DNA of 64,000 bases, taken from NCBI RefSeq assembly GCF_004001045.1, contig NZ_BIMK01000007.1:62001-126000 (forward strand), given 5' to 3'. Source of the DNA: Paenibacillus chibensis (GTDB lineage: Bacteria > Bacillota > Bacilli > Paenibacillales > Paenibacillaceae). How positions within the stretch are numbered: position 1 is the stretch's first letter; the number at the start of each line of letters is the position of its first letter. The position numbers and the translations under genes are program-made. Positions 16,393 through 26,935 of this stretch are shown piece by piece. Below the pieces are notes generated by a model. The model saw nothing but the letters and a program-made list of their open reading frames with translations. It searched no databases and was not told where the DNA came from.

Positions 16393-17673
16393 TTATTCGG
16401 ACCAGACGATATTGCCGTTCATCCATGTTTTGACCGGCCAGCCTTTCAGCTTCCAGCCCATGAATGGCGTGTTGCGTCCTTTGGTCGCGAAAGTTTGCGG
16501 ATCAACCTCTTTTTCCGTTTCCAGATCGATCATCGTCAGATCCGCAGGAGCGCCTTCTTCCAATCTCCCCGTATCCAGTCTGAACACCTTGGCAGGATCG
16601 GCGGTCATGCGGCGCACGAGCAGCGAAAGATCCCATTTCCCGGTGGCCACGAATTTCGTGTACAGCAGCGGGAAGGCTGTTTCGAATCCGACGATTCCAA
16701 AAGGCGCCATTTCCATGCCTTTGGCTTTTTCCTCTTCGCTATGTGGGGCATGGTCCGTGACGATGATGTCCAGCGTTCCGTCCAGCAGAGCCTCAATGCA
16801 AGCCTCTACGTCCCGCGGCGAGCGGAGCGGAGGATTCATTTTCCAGTTCGCGTCCAATCCCGGGATGTCTTCGTCGGACAGCAGCAGATGATGCGGACAT
16901 ACCTCTGCGGTAACGTTGATGCCGATCGATTTCGCTTGGCGGATCAGCCGGATGGATTGCTCTGTGCTGACATGGCATACGTGGTAATGTACGCCTGTCG
17001 CTTCTGCGAGCAGGATATCCCGGCCGACATGAATCGCTTCAGACTCGTTTGGAATCCCTACCAGGCCGTGCTGTTCCGCGAATTTGCCTTCCGTCACACA
17101 GCCTCTTTCCACCAGCGAGTTCTCTTCGCAGTGTGCGATAACCGGCATATCCAGCTCTGCAGCCATCTTCATCGCATTCTTCATCATCTGCGCGTTTTGC
17201 ACACCTACGCCGTCATCGGTAAATCCGATCGCTCCAGCTGCCTTAAGTGCCGTGAAATCGGTCAGCTCGCGTCCCAACTCCCTTACGGTGATGGCCGCAT
17301 AAGGAAGGACTTTGACGATTCCTGCCTTGCGCGCTTTCTCCAGCACGAATTGCACCGTCTCAGGGTTGTCTGTCACCGGCTTCGTGTTCGGCATGCAGGC
17401 GATCGTCGTAAACCCGCCCTTTGCGGCCGAACGGCTGCCGGTTTCAATCGTTTCTTTATGTTCAAAGCCAGGTTCGCGCAAATGGACATGCATATCGATC
17501 AGGCCAGGCGTAACCAGCTTACCCGCTGCGTCGGTGATTTCCGCGCCTTCCTGCGTAGACCAATCCGACTCGCCGTCAATCAGAGTCCGGATGACTCCGT
17601 CCTCCAGGATGATATGCTTTTTAACCAGTTCACCTTGTTCATTCAACACGCTGGCATTCGTAATAATGTGCAC
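16393..17673 (-). CDS. pyrC: Dihydroorotase
   Basis: A 426-residue enzyme of the class I (Bacillus) dihydroorotase type. The start is a GTG (VHIITNASVLNEQGEL) behind GGAGGTAACAGC. The metal-binding motif DMHVHLREPGFEHKE is complete, and the motif IVTDHAPHSEEEK carries the catalytic Asp. It closes carbamoyl aspartate to dihydroorotate, a reversible zinc-dependent reaction. It follows pyrB after 111 bp of AT-rich sequence without a clear terminator. Confidence 0.96.
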   Translation of the reverse strand: MHIITNASVLNEQGELVKKHIILEDGVIRTLIDGESDWSTQEGAEITDAAGKLVTPGLIDMHVHLREPGFEHKETIETGSRSAAKGGFTTIACMPNTKPVTDNPETVQFVLEKARKAGIVKVLPYAAITVRELGRELTDFTALKAAGAIGFTDDGVGVQNAQMMKNAMKMAAELDMPVIAHCEENSLVERGCVTEGKFAEQHGLVGIPNESEAIHVGRDILLAEATGVHYHVCHVSTEQSIRLIRQAKSIGINVTAEVCPHHLLLSDEDIPGLDANWKMNPPLRSPRDVEACIEALLDGTLDIIVTDHAPHSEEEKAKGMEMAPFGIVGFETAFPLLYTKFVATGKWDLSLLVRRMTADPAKVFRLDTGRLEEGAPADLTMIDLETEKEVDPQTFATKGRNTPFMGWKLKGWPVKTWMNGNIVWSE

Positions 17674-17784
17674 GCTGTTACCTCCGCTCGTTGATTGGCG
17701 CCGTGGCTTCCAATCTATTGTATAATATTAATTCATGTTTGTGTATATTTATTAGTATATTTCCGTATAAAAAGTTAAGCTCTT

Positions 17785-19265
<1,481 letters not shown>

Positions 19266-19303
19266 TTATAGGGATTTTGACTACATTATCACCCGTGAGC
19301 ATG

Positions 19304-19460
19304 CAAAAAACTCCTTGCCGCAGAAGGCAAGGAGTTAACGTCGTTAGACATATTGGGACGCAGAGGAACCTTTGCAGGTCCGCGCAAAAAAAGACATGCG
19401 CATGCCGCGAAAGTGAACCTCGGTTCACGTTACCTTGCCAGCCTCACGGGACTGAATTAA
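19304..19460 (-). promoter_or_regulatory. PyrR-controlled attenuator of the pyr operon
   Basis: Three exclusive structures can be seen. The PyrR-binding loop AGTCCCGTGAGGCT (19440-19453) matches the known consensus ARUCCNGNGAGGYU. The terminator is AACTCCTTGCC-TTCTGC-GGCAAGGAGTT plus a T-run (19304-19336). The antiterminator can form between GGCAAGGTAACGT (19427-19439) and the 5' side of the terminator (19326-19341), 13 pairs with a 3-base bulge. When UMP-loaded PyrR binds, the antiterminator is prevented and transcription stops before pyrR. This is the only such site in the operon. Confidence 0.93.
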
Positions 19461-19483
19461 AGGTGCATATTCAACTGGAGATA

Positions 19484-19512
19484 ATTATGACAGACGGGCT
19501 GCCGCATGTCAA
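19484..19512 (-). promoter_or_regulatory. Sigma-A promoter of the pyr operon
   Basis: TTGACA (19507-19512), a 17-base spacer and CATAAT (19484-19489) on the minus strand, about 25 bases before the PyrR-binding loop. A GC hairpin reading the other way overlaps it. Confidence 0.88.
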
Positions 19513-19542
19513 CAGGCACAGCCCTTTTTTATGACTGGAAAC

Positions 19543-19797
19543 TTATTCCGGCAGATTGCGCTGTGGCAGCGGTTCAGGTTGAGCCTGGGCCGGCGGAGTT
19601 GTTTCCACAGCCTCCACATGCTTCCGGCTTGACGAAGGCGGCGGGGAATCCCCGAAAATCTCGTTCATTTCCTTCTTAACTTCGCGCAGCGTTCTCCCGG
19701 CGGCACGCCCTAATCCCGGAAGCTTATTGGGCCCAAACAGCAGCAAAGCCAGAACCGCTAAAAGAATAAAACCCGGTACACCGATATCACTTAGCAT
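19543..19797 (-). CDS. tatA: Sec-independent protein translocase TatA
   Basis: An 84-residue protein: a short N-terminus, one membrane helix ([20 protein letters not shown]) with the typical FGPxKLP hinge, an amphipathic helix ([20 protein letters not shown]) and a Pro-rich tail. It forms the pore-like oligomer of the twin-arginine pathway, which exports folded proteins. It follows tatC by 73 bp, so the two make a minimal TatAC system. The ribosome site GAGGAGG is 12 bases from the ATG. Confidence 0.95.
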   Translation of the reverse strand: MLSDIGVPGFILLAVLALLLFGPNKLPGLGRAAGRTLREVKKEMNEIFGDSPPPSSSRKHVEAVETTPPAQAQPEPLPQRNLPE

Positions 19798-19870
19798 TTT
19801 GGATGAAAACCTCCTCTGGTCGATCGATCTGATACATGGTTCATTTGACGGCTTGTCCGCTCCCTAATGC

Positions 19871-20626
19871 TTAAACGGCTCCGTAATTCATGCGGTCATC
19901 GTATTTGGAATCCAGGCGCTGCTGCTTACGATAGACGACACGGGACATCAGCACGCTGACCTCATACAAAACGATAAACGGCACAGACACCGAAATATGC
20001 GAAAAGAACTCCGGGGGCGAAATCATGCATGCTATAAATACGAGCACCATATAAGCTACTTTCCTCATTTTCCCGAGCTTAACCGGGTTCAGAATACGCA
20101 GCCGCGTCAGAAACATGGAAATGACCGGCAGCTCGAACGCAAGGGATACCGGGACCACGATATTCGTTAGAAAAGAAAAATACTGGGCAATCCCGTAGGT
20201 CTCCACAAGACCTAAATTTTTGGTGGTATCCGTCGTAAAACGAAATGCCATCGGAAACACGACGAAGTAAGCAAATACGAACCCGACGATAATCAGCAGA
20301 AACGCCACGGGAACGTACTTGAGTGCCGCCAGGCGTTCGTCCTTCCGGAGTCCCCTTTTAACGAAGCTCCAGATTTGCAGCAGCGTGAACGGAACGGCAA
20401 CGACCATGGACAATGCCGCGGAAAGATACATGTAAATTTTAATGCCGTCAAAAGGGCTGAACGCATTCCAGGTCACAAGCGAAGCCGGCGGCCGGCTTTT
20501 CAGAAAATGCAGGACATCTCCCGTAAAAAACATTGCGGTGATCATCGACACCAGAAAAACGGCGAGAATCCAGAACAGTCTTTTGCGCAGTTCGGTTAAA
20601 TGCTCCACATATAGAGACCAGTTCAA
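19871..20626 (-). CDS. tatC: Sec-independent protein translocase TatC
   Basis: A 251-residue protein with about six membrane helices and the family signature HLTELRKRLFW near the N-terminus, which takes part in twin-arginine signal recognition. The start is uncertain: the TTG at 20626 (MNWSLYVEHLTEL) has no ribosome site close by, and AGGAG lies about 33 bases upstream within the same open frame. A short duplication, CAACCTGCTTAACAACCTGC, lies there and may have moved the ribosome site away. It should work with the TatA gene downstream. Confidence 0.93.
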   Translation of the reverse strand: MNWSLYVEHLTELRKRLFWILAVFLVSMITAMFFTGDVLHFLKSRPPASLVTWNAFSPFDGIKIYMYLSAALSMVVAVPFTLLQIWSFVKRGLRKDERLAALKYVPVAFLLIIVGFVFAYFVVFPMAFRFTTDTTKNLGLVETYGIAQYFSFLTNIVVPVSLAFELPVISMFLTRLRILNPVKLGKMRKVAYMVLVFIACMISPPEFFSHISVSVPFIVLYEVSVLMSRVVYRKQQRLDSKYDDRMNYGAV

Positions 20627-20727
20627 GCGATTTAGCAGGTTGTTAAGCAGGTTGATCAGCTCCTGTATTCATAAGCATACATCGTTTTCATACCTACCAC
20701 TTTACCATTTTTGCCGCATAAAATGAA

Positions 20728-21390
20728 CTAAAGTTTAATCTGACTCCCCCCGGTATCCCTCCGCATTTCCGTCAGACGCTCCAAAACGATGCGCACCGCG
20801 ATGGCATCATCAATATAACCGAAAGGAAAAGTGAAATCAGGAATGATATCAGCGGAGAGTACGAAATAGAGAAGCGCGCTGCCGATGACAGGCTTCTCCT
20901 CCTCCGGCAGGTGCCCCGAGGCATATTCATTGTATAAATCCATTAATTGATCAATATAATAACCGGCGCTCTGCAATTGATCCAGTTTAGGCAAAAAGGA
21001 AGCCTCGATCATCTTCCTGCCTTCATCCGTCCTTGCATAAGCCTCATATTTATACAGCTCCTGACGGATTTGACCGACGATGCCCTCCAGTTGGATCCCG
21101 ATGCCGCGCAAAGCCTCTTTGAGCTCGTCAATTCCGTCATTAGGTTCCGGGGATTCCAGTCCCGCCGCAGAAAGAAGCTCCATAAGCGGAATGTCCAGAT
21201 GCTGCGCAAACAAGCTAAGATGCTCCAGCTTCGGCCGCTGCTTTCCGCTCACGATCCGCGATATCGTCGCGGTATCCAGATCAATGATCCCGCTCAGCTT
21301 ACGCATGGACATCGACTTGCTTGCAAGCGCCGACTTGATCAAATGCCCCAGCTTTGATTGTCCGGAGCCCCGCTCACCTTCTGAAGCCAT
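20728..21390 (-). CDS. HTH (Xre-type) protein with C-terminal DUF1232 (YkvA-like)
   Basis: A 220-residue protein with ATG after GGTGAGGTTCA. Residues about 15-70 form a Xre/Cro-type helix-turn-helix (MSMRKLSGIIDLDTATISRI, then SGKQRPKLEHLSLFA). Residues about 165-205 carry the DUF1232 core (GSALLYFVLSADIIPDFTFP, then YIDDAIAVRIVLE). The combination suggests a transcription regulator with a membrane-associated or ligand-sensing tail, but no target is known. It is divergent from ytaF and stands 100 bp before tatC. Confidence 0.8.
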   Translation of the reverse strand: MASEGERGSGQSKLGHLIKSALASKSMSMRKLSGIIDLDTATISRIVSGKQRPKLEHLSLFAQHLDIPLMELLSAAGLESPEPNDGIDELKEALRGIGIQLEGIVGQIRQELYKYEAYARTDEGRKMIEASFLPKLDQLQSAGYYIDQLMDLYNEYASGHLPEEEKPVIGSALLYFVLSADIIPDFTFPFGYIDDAIAVRIVLERLTEMRRDTGGSQIKL

Positions 21391-21553
21391 TGAACCTCAC
21401 CGCCTCGCTTTAATTTCCATGAATTGTTGAAAATTTCTCAACAGAAGATGCATCCATGCGTCACTTTTTTGAAGCCTCCTCAATAAGATATATGAGGATT
21501 TTGCAAATTCCTGAATTTATTTTCGCAATAACAACAAGGAGTGTGCTCAGCAA

Positions 21554-22165
21554 ATGATTTCTCCGTGGCTATCTTCCATCTCCATTGCCCTCGCATCCAA
21601 TCTGGATAACGCAGGTGTCGGCGCCGCATACGGCATGAGAAAGATCAAGATTCCTTTTCTGGCAAGCACCGTGATTGCATTTATGGGTTTTCTGCTTACG
21701 CTCGTCGGCGGTTTGTTCGGAAAAGCCATAGCCCTTTGGATGCCTCCTCTGGTATGTAACATTATCGGTATGATTATTCTGGTGGCCATTGGCCTCTGGG
21801 TAATGCTTCAGCCTTTCTTGCAGCAAAAAAAAGAAGCGGCCCGCGAAAAGCCGCAAGGGTTAATTAAAGATATCCTGAAAAATCCGGAGGCTGCCGATTT
21901 CAACAAATCCCAAACCGTTGATTTCAAGGAATCCATTATTCTCGGCATCGCGCTCTCCATCAATAATCTTGCCGGTGGCTTCGACGCGGGCATCACCCAT
22001 ATTAACATATGGGAAACCTCCATTTTTTCGGGTGTGTTCAGCTATTTGTGCATCGGCATTTGTTCGCTGCTCGGCCGTAAGATCGCCGGGGAACGCCTTG
22101 GCAAAGGCGCAAGCTGGGTCGCCGGCATCATCCTGATTGCCATCGGTCTTCATCAAGTGATCTGA
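21554..22165 (+). CDS. ytaF: Sporulation membrane protein YtaF (MntP-like)
   Basis: A 203-residue membrane protein with ATG after AAGGAGTGTGCTCAGCAA. Six hydrophobic segments occur in two groups of three, divided by a charged loop (about 90-125). Each half carries an N-x-(D) motif, SNLDNAGVGAAYG and SINNLAGGFDAGI, the pattern of the YtaF/MntP superfamily of divalent-cation exporters. In Bacillus ytaF is expressed in sporulation; its substrate is not settled. It is monocistronic and ends at a bidirectional terminator. Confidence 0.85.
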   Translation: MISPWLSSISIALASNLDNAGVGAAYGMRKIKIPFLASTVIAFMGFLLTLVGGLFGKAIALWMPPLVCNIIGMIILVAIGLWVMLQPFLQQKKEAAREKPQGLIKDILKNPEAADFNKSQTVDFKESIILGIALSINNLAGGFDAGITHINIWETSIFSGVFSYLCIGICSLLGRKIAGERLGKGASWVAGIILIAIGLHQVI

Positions 22166-22183
22166 TGCTCGGATGCTTGCAAA

Positions 22184-22213
22184 AGAAGGCTGCCCTTGAG
22201 GGGCAGCCTTCTT
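22184..22213. terminator. Bidirectional terminator
   Basis: GAAGGCTGCCC and GGGCAGCCTTC pair around TTGA-like loop bases; the stem serves both ytaF and the convergent gene at 22226. Confidence 0.85.
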
Positions 22214-22225
22214 CCATAGATAGCG

Positions 22226-22867
22226 TTATTTGCGAACGTAGTGAATGAACTTCTCCAATGCTTCCGTATCGGTAATCAGCTGATTGCAGGCATGATTGTC
22301 GATGCAGACGTATTGGCCGACGGAAGAGTAATTATCCGGTAATGCATTCTTTGTCTTGACCGAAAAGAAGGCAAGTTCCTGGTGCCTATTGCAGAACAGG
22401 CAATACCCCTTTTTGTTGGTCGGCGTGATTCTTCCTTCGATGCCGACGAATTGTCCGTCGGACGGATAAATGATGAACAGCCGGTTCGTGGCAACATCTA
22501 CCCAGCCCAGATACGTCACGAACCGGAAATCGATGGTTTGCAGATCAGGTATTTTCAGTTTTTTATTTTTAGGAAACAACTTCTGAATCTGCTTCAGCGT
22601 AATCGGCGGAAACGGCACCACATAGGCTTCTAATTCGCTGAGATATCTCTGGAAGTCGTAAGCCGTCTCAAAGGCTGTGATCCGTTCCAGCATGTGACGC
22701 TGATCTCCTGTAAGGAAATCGAATGCTTCGGTAATCGTCGCCGCCGCACGAAACCTTACGGTCTCCAAGACTCTGCGGTCCGAGACGGTTCGCAGTGTTT
22801 TCAGAAGGAACTCCGTTTGCTTTTTAATGACGTTATACTGATGGTTTCTAATAAATAATGTGCTCAT
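22226..22867 (-). CDS. FusB/FusC-family EF-G-binding protein
   Basis: A 213-residue protein with ATG after AGGGGCTGAAGAGCT. The N-terminal part is helical (MSTLFIRNHQYNVIKKQTEF); the C-terminal part has a four-Cys zinc-finger-like pattern, YCLFCNRHQE and YVCIDNHACN, with SVKTKNALPDNYSSVGQYVC between. That layout is the FBP/FusB family, which binds elongation factor G and can free it from fusidic acid-stalled ribosomes. Whether this copy gives resistance is not known; relatives are common in Bacilli. Confidence 0.85.
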   Translation of the reverse strand: MSTLFIRNHQYNVIKKQTEFLLKTLRTVSDRRVLETVRFRAAATITEAFDFLTGDQRHMLERITAFETAYDFQRYLSELEAYVVPFPPITLKQIQKLFPKNKKLKIPDLQTIDFRFVTYLGWVDVATNRLFIIYPSDGQFVGIEGRITPTNKKGYCLFCNRHQELAFFSVKTKNALPDNYSSVGQYVCIDNHACNQLITDTEALEKFIHYVRK

Positions 22868-23141
22868 AGCTCTTCAGCCCCTTATTTTTAATAAAAAATT
22901 AGATAAGGTGCAAAGCCGTTATAGACAACGATAAAGCTTTAGTTTGGGCGATCGAATCCATTGTATCGCACCCTCACGCCAAAGTATCGCCCCTGTTCAG
23001 GCTTTGCATGAGGATTTCCTAGCAAATGAGCAATTGAGCATTGCCACCCTACACAACCTCCATTCCTAAATCAATGGAAAAAGTATAGCAAAGCTGCACG
23101 GAGCACGAAATTGAGAGATCGATTATAATCAAAAAATACCT
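22868..23141. other. Intergenic stretch between the FusB-like gene and dapL
   Basis: About 270 bp without a gene. No repeat or strong palindrome is visible beyond the dapL terminator at its left-strand end; weak AT-rich patches near 22890-22925 could be the promoter for the FusB-like gene. Confidence 0.4.
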
Positions 23142-23165
23142 AAAAAGGCAGCCTTTCGGCTGCCC
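23142..23165 (-). terminator. Terminator of dapL
   Basis: GGCAGCC-GAAA-GGCTGCC followed by TTTTT on the minus strand, 26 bp after the dapL stop. Confidence 0.85.
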
Positions 23166-23190
23166 CACAAACGCTTTAGCTTATTCGCTA

Positions 23191-24444
23191 TTAAAATTCA
23201 AACTCCACGTCGCTCAGACGACGTTTAATTTCAGAAATTACGCGCTTCTCGTCTTCTTCTCCACTGGCAATAAACGTGACGGAGAAGCGAACGAAATGGC
23301 CTGCATCATCCCAAGGCACGCTCGAGATGAGCTTTTCGCGGATCAGGAACTGGGAGAAATCCTCGCCGGACTGAAAACGCGCACCGCCTTTGATTCCTTT
23401 CGGCGCTTCCACGTACAGGAAGAAAGAGCCTTTCGGCTTCTCGGCCTGAAAGCCCAGCTCGTTCAGAGCGGCAACCAGCATTTCGTGGCGGCGGGAATAT
23501 TTGGCCGCGATCTTTTCCGTAATCTGCGGATTGTAAAGCCCATATGCAGCCGCCTTTTGAATCGCGATGAACTGACCGGAATCGTTGTTATCCTTCACAT
23601 CGCCAAAGGCTTTGACTACAAGCGGGTTCCCTGCGATGAAGCCGATCCGCCATCCGGTCATGTTGTAGGATTTGGACAACGAATGAAGCTCCACGCCTAC
23701 GTCTTTGGCACCCGGAACAGAAAGGAAGCTCAGCGGCTTCAATCCGTCATAGGTCAGCGCCGCGTATGGTGCGTCATGCACAATCACAACATCATGCTTT
23801 TTAGCCCAGGCTACGACTTCGGTAAAAAATTCAACCGTCGCGCTTGCCCCCGTCGGGTTATTCGGATAGTTAAGATAAAAAAGCTTGGCGCGCTTGGCAA
23901 TGTCTTCAGGGATCGAGTTCAAGTCAGGCAGGAAGTTGTTCTCTTTTTTGAGCTCTACGTTGTATACTTCCCCGCCCAGATATTTGGTGTGCGTTCCCAT
24001 GACCGGGTATCCCGGAACCGTCATGATGGTGACATCGCCGGGATTGATAAAGCAGGAAGGCAGCATGGCCAGGGCCGGCTTCGATCCGATGGAATGAAGC
24101 ACTTCGGTTTCCGGATCGATTCCTTCCACGCTAAAAACTTCGTTCAAATAGTGCGCAGCCGCTTGTTTGAACTCGGCGATGCCGTTATCGGCATAACCCC
24201 GGTTTTCAGGCTTGGCCGCTTCCTCGGCAAGCTTCGCGACGATTCCCGCATCCGCCATTTCATCCGGCTCGCCGACACCCAGGTCGATCAGCTCTACATC
24301 GGGGAAATCCTTTTTCGCTTGCGCCTTCGCGCGTTTGATTTTCTCGAATTTGTAGATTGCCGTATCTTTACCGTAATTGGAGCCGCCAATGCGGTCCGCA
24401 AAATTGTTTTGAATAAACGTATTTTGATATTGTTCGATCGTCAT
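23191..24444 (-). CDS. dapL: LL-diaminopimelate aminotransferase
   Basis: A 417-residue class I PLP aminotransferase. The start is the ATG giving MTIEQYQNTFIQNNFADRIG. The PLP Lys lies in SLSKSYNMTGWRIGF, the PLP-contacting NYPNNPTG and DAPYAALTY motifs are present, and the N-terminal RIGGSNYGKDTAIYKFEKIK and GVGEPDE pattern is typical of DapL. It would make LL-diaminopimelate directly from tetrahydrodipicolinate, shortening the lysine and cell-wall pathway. It supports the meso-DAP-type MurE found in the same window. The class can be confused with related aminotransferases, so substrate is inferred. Confidence 0.85.
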   Translation of the reverse strand: MTIEQYQNTFIQNNFADRIGGSNYGKDTAIYKFEKIKRAKAQAKKDFPDVELIDLGVGEPDEMADAGIVAKLAEEAAKPENRGYADNGIAEFKQAAAHYLNEVFSVEGIDPETEVLHSIGSKPALAMLPSCFINPGDVTIMTVPGYPVMGTHTKYLGGEVYNVELKKENNFLPDLNSIPEDIAKRAKLFYLNYPNNPTGASATVEFFTEVVAWAKKHDVVIVHDAPYAALTYDGLKPLSFLSVPGAKDVGVELHSLSKSYNMTGWRIGFIAGNPLVVKAFGDVKDNNDSGQFIAIQKAAAYGLYNPQITEKIAAKYSRRHEMLVAALNELGFQAEKPKGSFFLYVEAPKGIKGGARFQSGEDFSQFLIREKLISSVPWDDAGHFVRFSVTFIASGEEDEKRVISEIKRRLSDVEFEF

Positions 24445-24544
24445 TATCTTGTTCATCTCCCATTTAGGCTGCAAAAAATATATCCTAAATATGAAGGAAT
24501 CCATGGCTGAATGCCATGGACTAATTATCGTATCATTTGTACTT

Positions 24545-25468
24545 TCATCGACTGCGCAGGTTTGCAAGCAGTTCTACCATATCGGCAGGAAGTTCTGCCG
24601 TAAATTCCATATATTCTCCGCTCGACGGATGAATAAAACCAAGCACTTTAGCATGCAGCGCCTGCCCGTCCATCTTGATGCCTTTGTTGCGTCCGTACAG
24701 CGGATCCCCTACGAGCGGATGCCCGATAAATTTCATATGAACGCGGATTTGATGGGTTCTTCCCGTCTCAAGCTGCAGTTCCAGCAGGGTATAATCCCCG
24801 AAGCGCTCCAAAACGGCAAAATGCGTGACGGCATGCTTGCTGTTTTTTTCGATCACCGTAAACATCTTGCGGTCCTGAGGATCGCGGCCGATCGGTGCGT
24901 CAACCGTCCCCTGGTCATGGCTAACGTTGCCGTGGACCAGAGCGACATACCGGCGGGTCACGCTGTGATCCTTAAGCTGCGCGGCAAGCGAGGCATGCGC
25001 CTTATCATTCTTCGCCGCCATCAGGAGCCCCGAGGTATCCTTATCGATCCGATGCACGATCCCTGGGCGAAGCTCCCCGTTAATGCCAGAGAGGTCCTTG
25101 CAGTGGTACATCAGCGCATTGACGAGTGTTCCCGAGCCGTGTCCAGGAGCCGGATGCACGACCATGCCTCTCGGTTTGTTGACGACAATGACATCGCGGT
25201 CCTCATAAGCGACATCAAGCGGGATATCCTCCGGCACAATTTCCACCGCGGCCGGTTCCGGAACCGACACTTCCAGACGATCCCCTTCCGCAAGCTTGTA
25301 GTTGGCTTTCACAGGATTTCCGTTGACCTTGACTTGCCCGGAAGCAATCCACAGCTGAACCTGGGATCTCGATACTTCATCTTCCCAGGATTCGGTGATA
25401 TATTTATCGATCCGATCCCTGGCATAAGCCCGGTCAATCACCCACTCCCTGATCTCGGTTTCACTCAC
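24545..25468 (-). CDS. rluD: RluD-family large-subunit rRNA pseudouridine synthase
   Basis: A 307-residue protein with an S4 domain at the N-terminus (DRIDKYITESWEDEVSRSQV) and the pseudouridine synthase domain containing HRIDKDTSGLLMAAK, where the catalytic Asp lies in the HRLD-type motif. It isomerises uridines in 23S rRNA helix 69-like targets. Its GTG start overlaps the lspA stop as GTGA. In Bacillus the gene at this place is called ylyB. Confidence 0.92.
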   Translation of the reverse strand: MSETEIREWVIDRAYARDRIDKYITESWEDEVSRSQVQLWIASGQVKVNGNPVKANYKLAEGDRLEVSVPEPAAVEIVPEDIPLDVAYEDRDVIVVNKPRGMVVHPAPGHGSGTLVNALMYHCKDLSGINGELRPGIVHRIDKDTSGLLMAAKNDKAHASLAAQLKDHSVTRRYVALVHGNVSHDQGTVDAPIGRDPQDRKMFTVIEKNSKHAVTHFAVLERFGDYTLLELQLETGRTHQIRVHMKFIGHPLVGDPLYGRNKGIKMDGQALHAKVLGFIHPSSGEYMEFTAELPADMVELLANLRSR

Positions 25469-25962
25469 ACGATTTCATTCCCTTCTTCGGTCTTGCTCTC
25501 CGGTGTCGTTTTGTTCAAATCAATCAAAGAATCCAAAATAATGAGCGCTACCCCGACGACAATGCAGGAATCGGCGATGTTGAAGATCGGAAACGTGTAG
25601 CTGCCAAAATTAAACATCAAAAAGTCTACCACTTCCCCGTTCAGCGCACGGTCGAGAAAATTACCGATCGCTCCGCCAAGAACAAGACTGAGTGCAATCG
25701 GCAGCAGCTTGCGTGATGATGATTTTCTCACCCGCTGCATGTACCAAATAATAGCGATGACCACAACCACGGTGATAACGATGAAAAACCATCTCTGGTT
25801 CGGAAGAATACCGAACGCAGCGCCCCGGTTACGACTGGAGGTAATCACGAAAAAGTTGCCGATGACCGGGATTTCTTCGCCGATCTCCAATTGTTTGGCA
25901 ATCACAAATTTTGTCCCTTGATCCACTAGAAAAGCAATTAAAGCGAGTATGTAGTACCACAC
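25465..25962 (-). CDS. lspA: Lipoprotein signal peptidase II
   Basis: A 165-residue membrane protease with four hydrophobic segments. Catalytic Asp motifs are NFLDRALNGEVVDFL and FNIADSCIVVG. The start is GTG behind GGAGTGAC with an 11-base spacing. It removes signal peptides of prolipoproteins after lipid attachment. It overlaps rluD by four bases. The usual Bacillus order ylyA-lspA-ylyB is kept, although ylyA here reads the opposite way. Confidence 0.95.
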   Translation of the reverse strand: MWYYILALIAFLVDQGTKFVIAKQLEIGEEIPVIGNFFVITSSRNRGAAFGILPNQRWFFIVITVVVVIAIIWYMQRVRKSSSRKLLPIALSLVLGGAIGNFLDRALNGEVVDFLMFNFGSYTFPIFNIADSCIVVGVALIILDSLIDLNKTTPESKTEEGNEIV

Positions 25963-26185
25963 AGCACCAAGTCACTCCGTTCTTATCAATTAGGCCGCCG
26001 GAAATATGACGGCAACATGTCATGTAAAGACCTGTATATTGTAGCACAGCACCTCAGAAATCGTCCATTAACGTCCATCCCCGATAAGATTTTCCTTCTC
26101 TAAAACCTCTTCGTTCGGCACATTCTAGAATGGAAGGCTTATGGCGGGGCACTCCCGCTCTCGCAAAAGGAAAGGGGCCCTAATT

Positions 26186-26932
26186 ATGCAGCATCTTACC
26201 GATTCTCAGCTCAAGCATCTGCGCTCCCTGCTGGAGGAACGTCAGCAATCGATACAGCAAAAAGATCAGGATAACGACCATTACGGACTGGATGAGTCCA
26301 TGCGTGATCAGACCGGTGAGCTGTCCCATTTCGACAACCATCCGGCTGACGTGGCTACGGAATTATACGACCGTGAAGTGGACCTCTCCCTGCAGGATCA
26401 TGACGATCACCAGTTAGATTCCATTAGCGATGCCTTGGCACGAATGGACCAAGGAACCTATGGCGTATGCCCTGTATGTGGGAAGCCGATTCCGTATGAG
26501 CGCTTGGAAGCCGTTCCTACGACGGCATATTGCGTGGATGACACACCCAAGCAGCATGTTTCCAATTATCGTCCGATCGAAGAAGAATTCCTGCTGCCTC
26601 CCTTTGGCCGCACGAGCCTGGACGAACGCGACGATCAAAACGGCTTCGATGGCGAGGACGCCTGGCAGGCCCTTGAAAACTTCGGTACCTCCAACTCGCC
26701 GGCTATGGCCGAAGGCAATGAGATCCACAGCTATAACGAAATGGAAATCGAAGCCTCCGAGGAGCTTGAAGGCTGTGTCGAGCCGCTGGAGGCCTTCGTC
26801 GCAACGGATATATACGGCAATTTGATCGATATCGTCCGCAATCAGGAATATCGCAGATACATGGACAAAGGCGAAGGCATCGACATGGCGCAGCTGGCTG
26901 AAGAAGAGGAAGATGAGGAAGAATTCTTCTAA
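26186..26932 (+). CDS. ylyA: YlyA/DksA-TraR zinc-finger-type sporulation protein
   Basis: A 248-residue protein from the ATG after GGAAAGGGGCCCTAATT. A coiled-coil-like start (QLKHLRSLLEERQQSIQQKD) and the zinc-finger area CPVCGKPIPYERLEAVPTTAYC (about 100-121) resemble DksA/TraR; only three Cys are in place, so zinc binding may be altered. The C-terminus is a long acidic tail (EEEEDEEEF). In Bacillus, YlyA binds RNA polymerase and affects sigma-G-dependent genes in the forespore. It is convergent with the DUF5665 gene, with only 3 bp between stops and no terminator. Confidence 0.75.
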   Translation: MQHLTDSQLKHLRSLLEERQQSIQQKDQDNDHYGLDESMRDQTGELSHFDNHPADVATELYDREVDLSLQDHDDHQLDSISDALARMDQGTYGVCPVCGKPIPYERLEAVPTTAYCVDDTPKQHVSNYRPIEEEFLLPPFGRTSLDERDDQNGFDGEDAWQALENFGTSNSPAMAEGNEIHSYNEMEIEASEELEGCVEPLEAFVATDIYGNLIDIVRNQEYRRYMDKGEGIDMAQLAEEEEDEEEFF

Positions 26933-26935
26933 TCC

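Noticed and set aside
19490..19526. Plus-strand terminator GGGCTGCC...CAGCCC TTTTTT
   Set aside because: No plus-strand gene leads into it; it overlaps the pyrR promoter and is more likely incidental.
24495..24525. Hairpin TCCATGG/CCATGGA between rluD and dapL as a terminator
   Set aside because: No T-run on the minus strand; function unclear, so not listed as a terminator.
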